DNA from: Selenomonas bovis DSM 23594 | GTDB taxonomy: Bacteria > Bacillota > Negativicutes > Selenomonadales > Selenomonadaceae | Direction of reading: 5' to 3' | DNA length: 64,000 bases | NCBI RefSeq assembly: GCF_000381005.1 | Contig: NZ_KB908386.1 | Coordinates: 3,450-67,449 of the forward strand | Part shown: positions 44,901-53,645 of the stretch, one piece after another | Layout of the letters: the number at the start of each line of letters is the position of its first letter | How positions within the stretch are numbered: position 1 is the first letter of the stretch | Translations under genes and position numbers: made by a program | Notes under the pieces: model-generated | Told to the model about the DNA's origin: nothing | The model's database searches: none | Seen by the model: the letters and a program-made list of their open reading frames with translations, nothing else

Positions 44901-44931
44901 TGCGTCATGGGTTCTCCGCCGGAGCAGCCGC

Positions 44932-45519
44932 TCAGCGGTAGAAATGCTGCGGATACTCGTAATACGAGCGCAGGCGGATCTTGATGATCTTGCCCTCGCG
45001 CACGTCAAAGCTCAGCTCGTGGCCGATCTCGCTGCCGTAGCCGTAGTAGAAATACGTCGTCGTATAGCCGTTGTCCTTCGCGGCCGTCGTGAGCTTCGTC
45101 GGCATGCCGTATTTCTGCGTGAGGATGCTGTCGCTCATGCCGACCTCGATGCCGGCGGGCGTCGCGATACCGTTCGGCGCGATGGTCGAGACTTCGCTCA
45201 CGCCGTAGTCCTGGCCCGTGTAGCCGCCCTGATGGAACCGCACGCCGAACGTGTCGCCGTAGGTATAGGTGAGCCACGCGCCATGACCGCTGACGCTCGT
45301 CGCCGCCTTCCAGAGCGCGACGACCTGGCTGGGAGAATCATGGATGTGCACGCGCCCGAGCGCGACCTGCACGGGCGCGAGCGTCCCGACGATGCAGGGT
45401 GCTGTCGCCGTCTGCGGCGTCACCCATGGCACGATGTCCTCCGGCGTCGCCGCGGAGACACTCGAAAGGCCCAGCGCAGACGCAGCCAGCGCAACGGCCA
45501 GAATCTTCTTCCATTTCAT
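44932..45519 (-). CDS. Secreted hypothetical protein
   Basis: 195 codons from the ATG at 45519 (GGGAGTGG upstream). A signal peptide, MKWKKILAVALAASALGLSS, ends VSA-A; the mature part is rich in Gly/Tyr/Thr (FHQGGYTGQDYG, TTYFYYGYGSEIGHEL) and probably periplasmic. No family recognised. Confidence 0.65.
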   Translation of the reverse strand: MKWKKILAVALAASALGLSSVSAATPEDIVPWVTPQTATAPCIVGTLAPVQVALGRVHIHDSPSQVVALWKAATSVSGHGAWLTYTYGDTFGVRFHQGGYTGQDYGVSEVSTIAPNGIATPAGIEVGMSDSILTQKYGMPTKLTTAAKDNGYTTTYFYYGYGSEIGHELSFDVREGKIIKIRLRSYYEYPQHFYR

Positions 45520-45727
45520 AAGCCCACTCCCTTTGTCTGAAGCCCGCAGACACGCGGACCGGTTCGTCCTTACGGAAGCGCCGCTGCCCGCAGCGCTCCT
45601 TTCCCATGTTCTTTTATTCGCTTTTTCTGCGGAAATTCCTGCCACAATACCAAAACAGCCCAGCCACCAGGTACATTTCCCGGCGACTGGGCCTTTTCTC
45701 TATGCGCGCTGGCATGCAGCGCCTATC

Positions 45728-46330
45728 TCAGTGCATCATGTCCTGCCGTCCGCTGCCCTGCCAGGTGACAAAGGGCGCGTAGTCGATGCCGAAGAAGCGC
45801 AGGGCCTTGCCGAGGATCTGATCGACCTGCTGCTCGACGGTCGTCGCGCCGCTGTAAAAGGAGAGCATCGGCGGCACGATGGTCATGCCGAGATCCGCGG
45901 CCTCCTTGAGGTTACGCAGGTGGAGGCGCGAGAGCGGCGTCTCGCGCGGCACGAGGACGAGCGGACGGCCCTCCTTGAGGCAGACATCGCCCGCGCGCAG
46001 CAGGAGGTTGTCGCTGTAGCCCGTGACGAGGCCTGCGAGCGTCTTCATGCTGCAAGGAAGGACGAGCATGCCGAGCGTCTCGTAGGTGCCGCTCGCGATG
46101 GGCGCGGCGAGATCATGGCTGTCGTAGCAGACGTCAGCGAGTGCCTCGACCTCCGCGCGCGTGAGCGCCGTCTCCGCGCGGAAGTTTTCCCAAGCTCCAT
46201 CCGTCGCGACGAGCTGCGTCTCGATCTCCGGCCGTCCCCGCAGGGCGCGCAGCAGGCGCGCCGCCATGATGACGCCGCTCGCGCCGCTGATGCCAATGAT
46301 GAGGCGGCGGGGCTGCCCGTCCCGCGTCAT
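45728..46330 (-). CDS. ubiX: Flavin prenyltransferase UbiX
   Basis: 200 aa. LIIGISGASGVIMAARLL and LVLVPRETPLSRLHLRNL are UbiX/Pad1 signatures. It makes prenylated FMN, the cofactor of UbiD-type decarboxylases. No ubiD is in the window. Overlaps the HAD gene by 4 bp. Confidence 0.94.
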   Translation of the reverse strand: MTRDGQPRRLIIGISGASGVIMAARLLRALRGRPEIETQLVATDGAWENFRAETALTRAEVEALADVCYDSHDLAAPIASGTYETLGMLVLPCSMKTLAGLVTGYSDNLLLRAGDVCLKEGRPLVLVPRETPLSRLHLRNLKEAADLGMTIVPPMLSFYSGATTVEQQVDQILGKALRFFGIDYAPFVTWQGSGRQDMMH

Positions 46331-47097
46331 GCGAGGTTCTCCAGCAACATATCGCCCACGGTCGGATAGACGGCGCGCGCCGCCTGCTTCATGAAGTCCG
46401 CCGCCGTCTCGACGGTATAGCCGTGATACCGCTCGATGGCGGGGAGGTCGTTCTTGTCATCGCCGATGACGAAGAGATCCTCCGGCGCGACCTGCCAGCC
46501 CGTGACAGCGAGCAGGCGCGCGATGCCTGCCGCCTTGTCCGCGCCCTCCAGATTGAGGTCGAGATAGTTGCGGTTGATATTGCCCACGAGCTGCGGGAAC
46601 GCATCATGCACGGCGCGTGCGACCGCCTCCGCGGCCTCCGTCGTCTCGCACCGCATGCTGAGCTGCACGACGCCCGGCATGGCCTTCGCCTCCGCGAGCG
46701 TCACCTCCGGCATTACACCGATGCCGAGCTCGACATCGGGATTCGGCCGCAGGCTGAACGTCTCGCGCTCCGTGATGATGAGCAGGGGATCGCTCCCCTC
46801 CGCGAACTGCGGCAGAGAGAGCACGCCCCTGAGCACATCCTGCGGATAGACGAGACTCGCGAGGATCTCCCCCTTGCCATCGACGATGACCGCGCCGTTG
46901 TTGCAGATGAGGAAATCCGGCGCCAGCGTCTCGTACTTTTCCAGTTCGAGCCCGATCAGCCCGATGCCGCGCCCCGTATTGATGCCGAACTTATGCCCGG
47001 CGGCCTGCCATTTCCTGACCGCGGCGAGATTCTCCTCCGGCACGACCGCTCGGACGGGACAGAACGTCCCGTCAAAATCTGTTGCTGCAAGTTTCAT
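46327..47097 (-). CDS. Cof-type HAD-family phosphatase
   Basis: 256 aa from the ATG at 47097. HAD motifs: I TDFDGTF (nucleophile Asp), II NTGR, III Lys in the cap-following segment, IV GDDKNDLPAIE. Cof-type members dephosphorylate sugar phosphates or cofactors. Co-transcribed with ubiX. Confidence 0.88.
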   Translation of the reverse strand: MKLAATDFDGTFCPVRAVVPEENLAAVRKWQAAGHKFGINTGRGIGLIGLELEKYETLAPDFLICNNGAVIVDGKGEILASLVYPQDVLRGVLSLPQFAEGSDPLLIITERETFSLRPNPDVELGIGVMPEVTLAEAKAMPGVVQLSMRCETTEAAEAVARAVHDAFPQLVGNINRNYLDLNLEGADKAAGIARLLAVTGWQVAPEDLFVIGDDKNDLPAIERYHGYTVETAADFMKQAARAVYPTVGDMLLENLA

Positions 47098-47152
47098 AAA
47101 AACCCTACATCCTCTCCAATTCCCTGACGGCGCCCCCATCGCCGTCACGATC

Positions 47153-47398
47153 TCAGCCGACGACGCTGTGTTCCGCGACGGCGCGCGCGTCGAGCAGCGC
47201 CTGCTGATAGCCCGCCTCATAACCTTCCGCCGCGCGGCTCTCCGCGTAGTCGCGCAGGAGCGTCATCATGTCGCTGAGCGGCTCCTCCGTCCAGTCGCTC
47301 AGCGCGAAGAGCTCGCCGAGCTTGTTGATGCACGCGAGCTCCTTGCCCTGCGTTTCCTTCGAAATCCCGATGCCTGCCTCTGCTGCTTTTCGATCCAT
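47153..47398 (-). CDS. Small hypothetical protein, 81 aa
   Basis: Begins MDRKAAEAGIG; the ATG at 47398 has GGAGGG at suitable distance, better than the one at 47407. Acidic and helical (LGELFALSDWTEEPLSDMMT). No family recognised. Confidence 0.5.
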   Translation of the reverse strand: MDRKAAEAGIGISKETQGKELACINKLGELFALSDWTEEPLSDMMTLLRDYAESRAAEGYEAGYQQALLDARAVAEHSVVG

Positions 47399-47407
47399 TC
47401 CGCTCAT

Positions 47408-47806
47408 CCCTCCGTACAGAATCCATGCATTCCCCGCGCGCCAACGGCCTGGCCGCGCACGAAGCCAGCGGCGCGCAGTCTCTCATCCGAAGCGCCGCCG
47501 CCAGCGTTCAATGATACGAGTATAGCACAAGAAATTTTTGAAAAACAGTCTTGAAATTTCTCCATCGCCGTTTGTTGCCGACGAACGCTCAGAGACAAAC
47601 GCCCGCGGGCACACAAAGCTACATGCACAAACATCCACTGCGTGGACATTGTGCATCGCCCTTACAGTAGCTCCAGCCAATCACCCTGCGCCTGCGGCTT
47701 GCGCTCTTGGGGATTTAGCTAGCAAAAGGGCGGCCGCATCTCCTGCGGCCGCCCTCCCGGTGCGCCGAACCCCGCTCAGCAGCGTCCTGCTGCTGCCGCA
47801 CAGGTA
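47408..47806. repeat. Intergenic with ~95-bp repeat and hsp20 terminator
   Basis: 47627-47718 is a forward copy of the dispersed repeat (CACAAACATCCACTGCGTGG variant). GGGCGGCCGCA-N5-TGCGGCCGCCC (47728-47754) followed by TTTT on the minus strand terminates hsp20. No gene. Confidence 0.75.
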
Positions 47807-48262
47807 TCACGCAGCACCGCCGGTGATCTGGATTGTATGTCCCTGCGCCTCCGCCGCCGCTGTCTTCGGCAGATGCACGGAGAGGATGCCATCCTGGTAC
47901 GACGCCGTCGCCTTGCTCTCATCGATGTTATCGATGTAGAAGCTGCGGCTCATACTGCTCGTGCTGCGCTCGCGGCGGACGTAATTGCCCGCCGCATCCT
48001 TTTCATCATTGCTCTGCTCGTTCTTCGCGGCAATGGTCAGATAGTTATCGCGATAATTCAGGGAGATATCCTCTTTCTTCATGCCCGGCAGCTCCGCCGT
48101 GAGATCGTAGCTCTCGCCATTATCCTTGACGTCGACCTTGAATTCCGGCGCGCGGAAGCCCTGCATGAACGGCTCATCGAAGACATTCATCAGACGGTCG
48201 AAGACATTCTCATCATTGCTCACGCTGCTATCCGAAACAAATGGAACCAAACCAAACATCAT
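47807..48262 (-). CDS. hsp20: Small heat shock protein, Hsp20/alpha-crystallin family
   Basis: 151 aa. Alpha-crystallin domain ~45-140 (FKVDVKDNGESYDLTAELPG, DNYLTIAAKNE, ASYQDGILSVHLPK). ATP-independent holdase chaperone in the cytoplasm. The ATG at 48262 is 6 bases after AAAGGGG. Upstream direct repeats resemble CtsR-type heptads. Confidence 0.93.
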   Translation of the reverse strand: MMFGLVPFVSDSSVSNDENVFDRLMNVFDEPFMQGFRAPEFKVDVKDNGESYDLTAELPGMKKEDISLNYRDNYLTIAAKNEQSNDEKDAAGNYVRRERSTSSMSRSFYIDNIDESKATASYQDGILSVHLPKTAAAEAQGHTIQITGGAA

Positions 48263-48412
48263 CAAGATCCCCTTTCTATGTCTGCCGGCTCTGAGCGCCG
48301 GCGAAAGAAGCTACTGCCCATCGGCAGCGGCTTTCTTGTTTGCCATGTGTCAGGCTCCGGGGAAGCTCCTCGCGGACCCTTTCCTCGCTCCCTCATCCTC
48401 CTGACAATCTTT

Positions 48413-48450
48413 ATACTACGCCTAATTAGTCAAAAAGTCAATAGGTCAAA
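48413..48450 (-). promoter_or_regulatory. hsp20 promoter overlapped by three (A/G)GTCAA(A/T) repeats
   Basis: Minus strand TTGACT (48436-48441), 17-bp spacer, TAGTAT (48413-48418). On the plus strand AGTCAAA-A-AGTCAAT-A-GGTCAAA (48428-48450) covers the -35. CtsR sites use two such heptads 3 bases apart, so this resembles but does not match the classic spacing. Confidence 0.5.
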
Positions 48451-48502
48451 AAGAAAAAATATTTCCCCCGACTGTGCCTCAGGACATGATACATATCCCC
48501 CC

Positions 48503-48674
48503 CAAGAAACGAGGTGCCCTGAATTTGCGTGGATGCGCTGTATCTCTCTAGGAAACAAACCGCAGGCGTAGCGGCAAAAGGCTCCATCGCGTTTTGTACT
48601 GAGGATTGTCGAGGGCGAGAGGACAGTGCAGACGCGTGAGGACGGAGTGCTGAGTGAATCAGTGGTTCCTAAAA
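48503..48674 (+). mobile_element. MITE-like element, nearly full copy
   Basis: Collinear with 16503-16669 (GGATGCGCTGTATCTCTCTA, GCAGACGCGTGAGGACGG) and ends GAATCAGTGGTTCCTAAA; the left end has lost part of the terminal repeat. It lies 75 bases upstream of the AsmA-like gene; a TATAAT (48703-48708) follows it. Confidence 0.65.
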
Positions 48675-48749
48675 TAAAATAGCATAAGCCTCCCCCGTCT
48701 TGTATAATGAAAAGCAACGAAACATCAGATCATCCAGGGAGGGAATCGC

Positions 48750-50168
48750 ATGCGCATCCGGAAGCATCACGTGCTCGGCACGCTGGCCGCGCTCGCGCTC
48801 ATCGTCCTGCTCGCGCTCGAGGCGCTGAGCTACGGCGCGGCGACCATCTTCAACGAGGTCGCCGCGCATCAGGACATGCTGCGCGGCAGCGTGCGCGTTG
48901 AGAAGCTCTTCGCGCACATCAACGGGCACGTGCGCTTCGAGGGGCTCGTCTGGTCGGACGAGGCGGGCAACCCCGTGCTCATCGTGCCGGAGGGGAGCTT
49001 CTACGTCAAGCCCCTCGACGTGCTCTCAGGCCGCCTCTCCTCGCGCTCCATCACGCGCCTCGAGCTCACGGACGCGGCGATCTCCCTGCGCATCCGCAAG
49101 GACGATACGGGACGGCCGCGGCTCGACTTCGTCACGCCGTCCGCCGAGTTCTTCGCCCTCATGGCAAAGGACGCGCCGCGCAGGAAGCGCAAGGGGCCGC
49201 CGCTCTCGCCCGAGGAACGCAAGGCACGCGCGGAAAGGGCGCGCGAGGCGCGCGAGGCGCAGCTCACGGCCCAGATCGCGAACTTCAACCGCGAGGGACG
49301 CCGCCTCGACCTCGATCTCGTGCTGAAGCACTGCAAGGTCGAGGTACTCTACGAGAAGCGCCACTACCTGCTCGGCGGCGCGCAGCTCACGGCCGCCCTC
49401 CACTCCGAGGGCGTGTCGCAGATCGATTTCTCGACGGGCGGCTTCGGCGGCACGATGGTTGGGCGCGGCATCTCGCTCAAAGGCACCATTGACGCGCGTC
49501 AGGAGCCCGTGCCCGAGATCAGCCTCGCGCTGCTCGCGAGCGAGGTCGATCCCTCCTCGCTCGGCTTCGGCATGAACATCCACGACAAGATGACGCTCAC
49601 GGCGCATTTCACCGGCCCCGTCACGCATCCAGACGGCACGGGCACCGTGAGCCTGCCGGAGCTCAACCTGCCGGGCCTCTCGTTCACGAACGTCGAGGGG
49701 CGCGTCACCTACCAGGGCGCGCGGCTCGACTTTACGGACGTCACGGCAAGCGTCTACGGCGGCAGCTTCGCCGCGCGCGGCACCTACGACCTCGACGCGC
49801 GCACGTACCACCTCGAGGGCCACGGCGAGAATCTCTCCGCCGCGCAGGCGCTGCCCGGCAAGCATCTCAAGTGCCTCGTCGCGCTCGACATCGCCATCGA
49901 CTCGGCGGGCAGCGCGCGAGAGACGGTGACGAGCGGCAGCTTCGTCTCGGGGCCGGGCCGCTACCACCTCATCGTATTCGACAAGCTCTCCGGCCGCTTC
50001 ACCGACCGCTACCACGACCTGCAGTTCTACGACGCCGACATCGAGATGGCCGGCGGGCATATCAAGACGGACACGTTCCGCATCAAGGACAAGAAGCTCA
50101 CGCTCGCGCCCATCGAGGTCTACGACGCGGACGGCCGCCTGCTCATGACGTATGACAAAGACGACTGA
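48750..50168 (+). CDS. AsmA/TamB-like envelope protein
   Basis: 472 aa. One N-terminal membrane anchor (VLGTLAALALIVLLALEAL), then beta-rich repeats typical of AsmA-like lipid-transport bridge proteins (FEGLVWSDEAGNPVLIVPEG, VEGRVTYQGARLDFTDVTAS), with a charged helical insert at ~140-185 (PEERKARAERAREAREAQ). Such proteins span the periplasm and move phospholipid or assist outer-membrane biogenesis, which fits a diderm Firmicute. GGGAGGG precedes the ATG. Confidence 0.75.
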   Translation: MRIRKHHVLGTLAALALIVLLALEALSYGAATIFNEVAAHQDMLRGSVRVEKLFAHINGHVRFEGLVWSDEAGNPVLIVPEGSFYVKPLDVLSGRLSSRSITRLELTDAAISLRIRKDDTGRPRLDFVTPSAEFFALMAKDAPRRKRKGPPLSPEERKARAERAREAREAQLTAQIANFNREGRRLDLDLVLKHCKVEVLYEKRHYLLGGAQLTAALHSEGVSQIDFSTGGFGGTMVGRGISLKGTIDARQEPVPEISLALLASEVDPSSLGFGMNIHDKMTLTAHFTGPVTHPDGTGTVSLPELNLPGLSFTNVEGRVTYQGARLDFTDVTASVYGGSFAARGTYDLDARTYHLEGHGENLSAAQALPGKHLKCLVALDIAIDSAGSARETVTSGSFVSGPGRYHLIVFDKLSGRFTDRYHDLQFYDADIEMAGGHIKTDTFRIKDKKLTLAPIEVYDADGRLLMTYDKDD

Positions 50169-50215
50169 GCGGGCGCGCCGCCCCGGGCACCCTCCTTCCC
50201 CGGCACACAAAGGCA

Positions 50216-50262
50216 AAAACCGCGGCTGACAGCCCCAGACAGGCTGCCAGCCGCGGTTTTCT
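50216..50262. terminator. Bidirectional terminator
   Basis: AAAACCGCGGCTG-CAGCC...GGCTG-CAGCCGCGGTTTT between two convergent genes. Confidence 0.9.
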
Positions 50263-50279
50263 CTTTGCGCCGCCCGCGC

Positions 50280-52337
50280 TCAGGCCGGCTCCTTTTCCTC
50301 TACCATGACGACGTAGTAGACCTCGCCGTAGTAGGCGCTCGCCCGCTTGCGGGCGAAGACGAAGACGTATCTGACCTCGCCCTCCTTCGTGCGCACACGG
50401 CAGCGGACGTAGGCCTGCCGCGCCTCCCCCTTTGCCGTCTGCGAGCGCACGGACGCGATGGTCTCCGTGCGGTCCCCGGGATAGAGGATGCGCACGACAT
50501 CCTTCTGCGTATACGCCGCGAAATCATCGAGATCCGTGCAGTCCAGGAGGCGGAACGCCTCGTCGTTGGCATAGAGAACCTTGCCGTCCGCCGCGCTGCA
50601 GACGATGATGGCCCCGGGCAGGTTCTGGCTGATGTCGCGCAGGCTGAACGAGAGCTTCGCGCGGTCGACCTGCTCCTGCTCCGCCGCATAGCGGCTGAAG
50701 CCGTTCTTCCCCTTGAGCTTCGTCGCGTAGAGCGCCGCGTCGGCGTAGCGCATGAGATCGTGCAGGCTCTCCGCCTGGTCCGGGTAGCTCACATAGCCGA
50801 TGGAGAGCGTGAACGAGCGCTCGACGCCGCCGTAGAGATAGTGCTGCGGCGCCTGCGTGAGCTCTGAGAGGAGCCGCTCGGCCTGCGCCGCCGTCGTCGC
50901 GGGGAGCAGCACGGTGAACTCGTCGCCGCCGTTGCGCGCGACGAGCGCCGTCCTGCCGAAGAAATCGCGCAGCCGCCGCGCGAGCGCCCGCAGCGCCTCA
51001 TCCCCCGCCGCGTGGCCGAGCAGGTCGTTGATGAACTTGAAATCATCGAGATCGAGACTGATGAGCACGGCCGGCGTCCCCTGGGCCTGCGCGTGCCAAT
51101 CCTCGAGCGCCCGGTCGATGCCGAGCCGGTTGAGGATGCCCGTGAGACCGTCGTTGAACGTGAGGCGGTGCAGGCGCGCGAGCGTCTCCTTGAGCGAACT
51201 GACCGTATGCTGGAGCACGCCTGCGAGCTTGCCGACCTCGTCGTCGCTCTCCACATGGATCTGCACATCGAGGTTGCCGTGTGCAATCTCACGCGCCGCG
51301 CTGCTCAGGGCCTGGAGATGGCGCGTGAGGCGCTGCGTGAGCACGAGCGTGATGGCGGCGAAGAGCAGCAGGCAGAAAATGAGGATCGCGACAAGCTGGA
51401 GCGTCGCCGCGCGCGCCTCCGCCTGCACCTCATGCGTCGGTGCCATCACGAGCAGCTCCAGTCCGTTGCGCAGGCTGCAGGTTGCGATATCATACGCCGT
51501 GCCGCCCACCTGATAGCGTCCGAGCGCGTCCGTGGCGGATGTCGCGCCGTGGCTCACATCCTTGTCGATGAGCTTCGCGCCGAGATGATCCTCTGACACG
51601 CCCTGCGGCGCGTCGATATGGTAGTGCGTCTTACCCGTCGCGTCCGCGAGGAACGCGTAGCCCGTCTCATAGACCGGCCGCCGCTCGAGCAAGCGCAGGA
51701 TCTCCCCGAAATCGAGATCCACGCCGACGAGGCCGAGGAACGTGCCGTCGCGATAGACAGGCACCACATAGGAGATGAGCATCTTCCCCTGCGCGATGGA
51801 GTAATAGGGCTCGACCCAGTGGCCGTGCCCCGTCTCTGCGGACTTGGCATAGAGCGTCAGATCCTGGCTGCTTTCCGGCAGGAACTCGGACGCCTTGTAC
51901 CACTGCCGCTGGTGGAACGGCGAATGCTCATCCTCGCGCACATACCAGACGCCGTCCGCCGCGCCGCCCGTCAGGTTCTCCGCGTAGTAGGTATAGTAGG
52001 CGCGCGCCTCCGGCAGGGAGAGCAGCGTATCCCGCAGGATACGATCCAGACCCGCCGTGAACCGCGCGCGGCGCGCCCCGTCCCAGAGCGCCCCCGTCCC
52101 CGCGCTGGCACCGCTCACGAGGCCCGTCGCCGCGAACGAGACGACATCCTCCGTCTGCACGAGCTTCAGATCGAGCTCGCTGCGATAGAGCTCCGCCGTG
52201 CGGTTCATATTGTCGACCTCCTCGCGGCTCGTCGCCCGCGTGAGCGCCGTGAGACTCACCGCGCCGACGGCAAGGCCGAGCACGCAGAGAGAGCTCAGGC
52301 AGAGCGCGAGGAATTTGCTCTTGATGGAATGAAACAT
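50280..52337 (-). CDS. Diguanylate cyclase: dCache-HAMP-GGDEF-PAS
   Basis: 685 aa from the ATG at 52337. TM1 ~9-31, periplasmic dCache sensor (~35-305; WYVREDEHSPFHQRQWYKAS), TM2 ~312-334, HAMP to ~388, GGDEF domain ~390-545 with intact GGDEF (470-474), then a PAS-like domain ~565-680 (GAIIVCSAADGKVLYANDEA). It makes c-di-GMP in response to an external ligand. No RxxD inhibitory site precedes GGDEF (TALV instead). A PAS domain after GGDEF is unusual. The start is preceded by a structured leader that hides its ribosome binding site. Confidence 0.92.
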   Translation of the reverse strand: MFHSIKSKFLALCLSSLCVLGLAVGAVSLTALTRATSREEVDNMNRTAELYRSELDLKLVQTEDVVSFAATGLVSGASAGTGALWDGARRARFTAGLDRILRDTLLSLPEARAYYTYYAENLTGGAADGVWYVREDEHSPFHQRQWYKASEFLPESSQDLTLYAKSAETGHGHWVEPYYSIAQGKMLISYVVPVYRDGTFLGLVGVDLDFGEILRLLERRPVYETGYAFLADATGKTHYHIDAPQGVSEDHLGAKLIDKDVSHGATSATDALGRYQVGGTAYDIATCSLRNGLELLVMAPTHEVQAEARAATLQLVAILIFCLLLFAAITLVLTQRLTRHLQALSSAAREIAHGNLDVQIHVESDDEVGKLAGVLQHTVSSLKETLARLHRLTFNDGLTGILNRLGIDRALEDWHAQAQGTPAVLISLDLDDFKFINDLLGHAAGDEALRALARRLRDFFGRTALVARNGGDEFTVLLPATTAAQAERLLSELTQAPQHYLYGGVERSFTLSIGYVSYPDQAESLHDLMRYADAALYATKLKGKNGFSRYAAEQEQVDRAKLSFSLRDISQNLPGAIIVCSAADGKVLYANDEAFRLLDCTDLDDFAAYTQKDVVRILYPGDRTETIASVRSQTAKGEARQAYVRCRVRTKEGEVRYVFVFARKRASAYYGEVYYVVMVEEKEPA

Positions 52338-52434
52338 AAAATATGCCCCGCCTTTCGTATCCCCCAACCTAGTAAAACACGGCCACAAGTTCCGGGTTTC
52401 TCATTTATGGGAGTATTCGCGAAAGGCGGGGCAT
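52338..52434 (-). promoter_or_regulatory. Structured leader: 15-bp inverted repeat pairing the ribosome binding site
   Basis: ATGCCCCGCCTTTCG (52343-52357) and its exact inverse (52420-52434) enclose 62 nt. In the transcript the 3' arm contains AAAGGCGGGG, the only Shine-Dalgarno-like sequence before the ATG. A translational switch is inferred; the enclosed RNA matches no riboswitch I know. Confidence 0.55.
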
Positions 52435-52564
52435 TTTCCTGCCTCGCCGGGAAAAGTCAGTGCGCCGCTGCCGCGCCCATCAGTCCACCGACCCGGTCTG
52501 CACTTTCCGCGGCGACATCGAGCTCCGCGCAATCGTAGACGACATGCGAGATGCGCGTCGCAAA

Positions 52565-52616
52565 AATCCCGCCGCCCCAGGCAACGGACTCCCCTCCGTG
52601 CCCAGGGTGGCGGGAT
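52565..52616 (-). terminator. Terminator of the 126-aa hypothetical gene
   Basis: Minus strand ATCCCGCCACCCTGGGC...GGCGGCGGGAT, then TTTTT. Confidence 0.8.
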
Positions 52617-52633
52617 CTTTGCGGCGCGATGTC

Positions 52634-53014
52634 TCAGGGCCGCTGCAGGAGATTGAGCAGCGCGCTCTCTCCCAGCGTGCTGGCCGCCTGCGCCATCTGC
52701 GCCATGCCGCTCGTCTCCGTGCGCGTGCTCAGCACCGCGGGCGTCTGCTCCGGGTTCGCGCTGCGCGTCTTCGTCTCCGAGACGATGCGGTTCCCCTCGT
52801 AGACCGTGACGAGCACCGAGCCGTCGGAAAGCACCTGCGTGACTGTCGTCGTCTGCGTGTCCTTCTCCTCGCCGCTGCCCGCGGGCTTGCCCGCGCGCAT
52901 GTTCTTGAGCAGCGCGGAGAACGAGTCCTCCGCCGCCCGGCCGCCCGTCCTCGGTGCGGCGCTCACGGCCCAGACCGTCTTGCTCTGCTCACGGATCTCA
53001 TCAATCGTACTCAT
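52634..53014 (-). CDS. Hypothetical protein, 126 aa
   Basis: ATG at 53014 with GGAGGAG upstream. Polar and Thr/Ser-rich: EDSFSALLKNMRAGK, then TTTVTQVLSDGSVLVTVYEG, SGMAQMAQAASTLGESALLN. Resembles small flagellar- or surface-associated proteins in composition only. No domain recognised. Confidence 0.6.
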   Translation of the reverse strand: MSTIDEIREQSKTVWAVSAAPRTGGRAAEDSFSALLKNMRAGKPAGSGEEKDTQTTTVTQVLSDGSVLVTVYEGNRIVSETKTRSANPEQTPAVLSTRTETSGMAQMAQAASTLGESALLNLLQRP

Positions 53015-53140
53015 AGCTCCTCCTTCCCACATATTTCCTTCATCCATTATATCGAAGGAAATATATTGGGACTTAAGACCGCCGCGGAAAAGAATTTCCT
53101 CCTTTTTTCGCAGCAACGCCAGCGGAGAAGCGCCCGCGCC

Positions 53141-53641
53141 TCAGCGCCCCGTCTGCCAGCCGAAGCGGCGCGCGAGCAGGCGCGCGAGTAAGAGGCCGAG
53201 CACGCCCGTCACGATCTGCGGCCAGCTCATCATGAAACCGAGCACCGCGGCGAGCGGCGCGGGCACGGCGAGCAGATGGAGGACGAGGCGCGTCCCCGCA
53301 TAGAGCAGCGCCGCCTTGAGGACGGGCGCCGCGAAGACGGCGCGCCCCGGCAGGCAGGAGACAGCGAGCTGGAACGCCATGTTGCCGAGCGCCACGACGG
53401 GCACGAGCGGCAGCAGGGGCAGCTGCCCCTGCAAAAACGCGCCGACGGGCAGCGCCGCGCCGATCACGAGCGCCCAGCGCGTGCGCGTCTCCCAGACGGC
53501 CGCGGCCATCACCGCGTTGAGCAGGCTGCCGATGAAAAACATCTGCACCGGCCCCGGGATCATCGGCAGGAAGAGGCGCAGCCCCTGCAGGAGGACCGCC
53601 AGCGCGAGGAACAGCGCCAGATGCAGCCAGGAACGTTCCAT
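53141..53641 (-). CDS. ECF transporter S-component-like membrane protein
   Basis: 166 aa from the ATG at 53641 (GGGGAGG upstream), about five hydrophobic helices. PGPVQMFFIGSLLNAVMAAAV and LPLLPLVPVVALGNMAFQL resemble substrate-binding S components of energy-coupling-factor vitamin transporters. No EcfA/T genes are nearby, so a shared ECF module is assumed. It starts 4 bases after the AraC gene and is probably co-transcribed with it. Confidence 0.6.
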   Translation of the reverse strand: MERSWLHLALFLALAVLLQGLRLFLPMIPGPVQMFFIGSLLNAVMAAAVWETRTRWALVIGAALPVGAFLQGQLPLLPLVPVVALGNMAFQLAVSCLPGRAVFAAPVLKAALLYAGTRLVLHLLAVPAPLAAVLGFMMSWPQIVTGVLGLLLARLLARRFGWQTGR

Positions 53642-53645
53642 GCGC

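Noticed and set aside
52341-52434. c-di-GMP (GEMM) riboswitch
   Set aside because: The conserved GEMM core sequences are not present in the loop, so only an unclassified structured leader is claimed.
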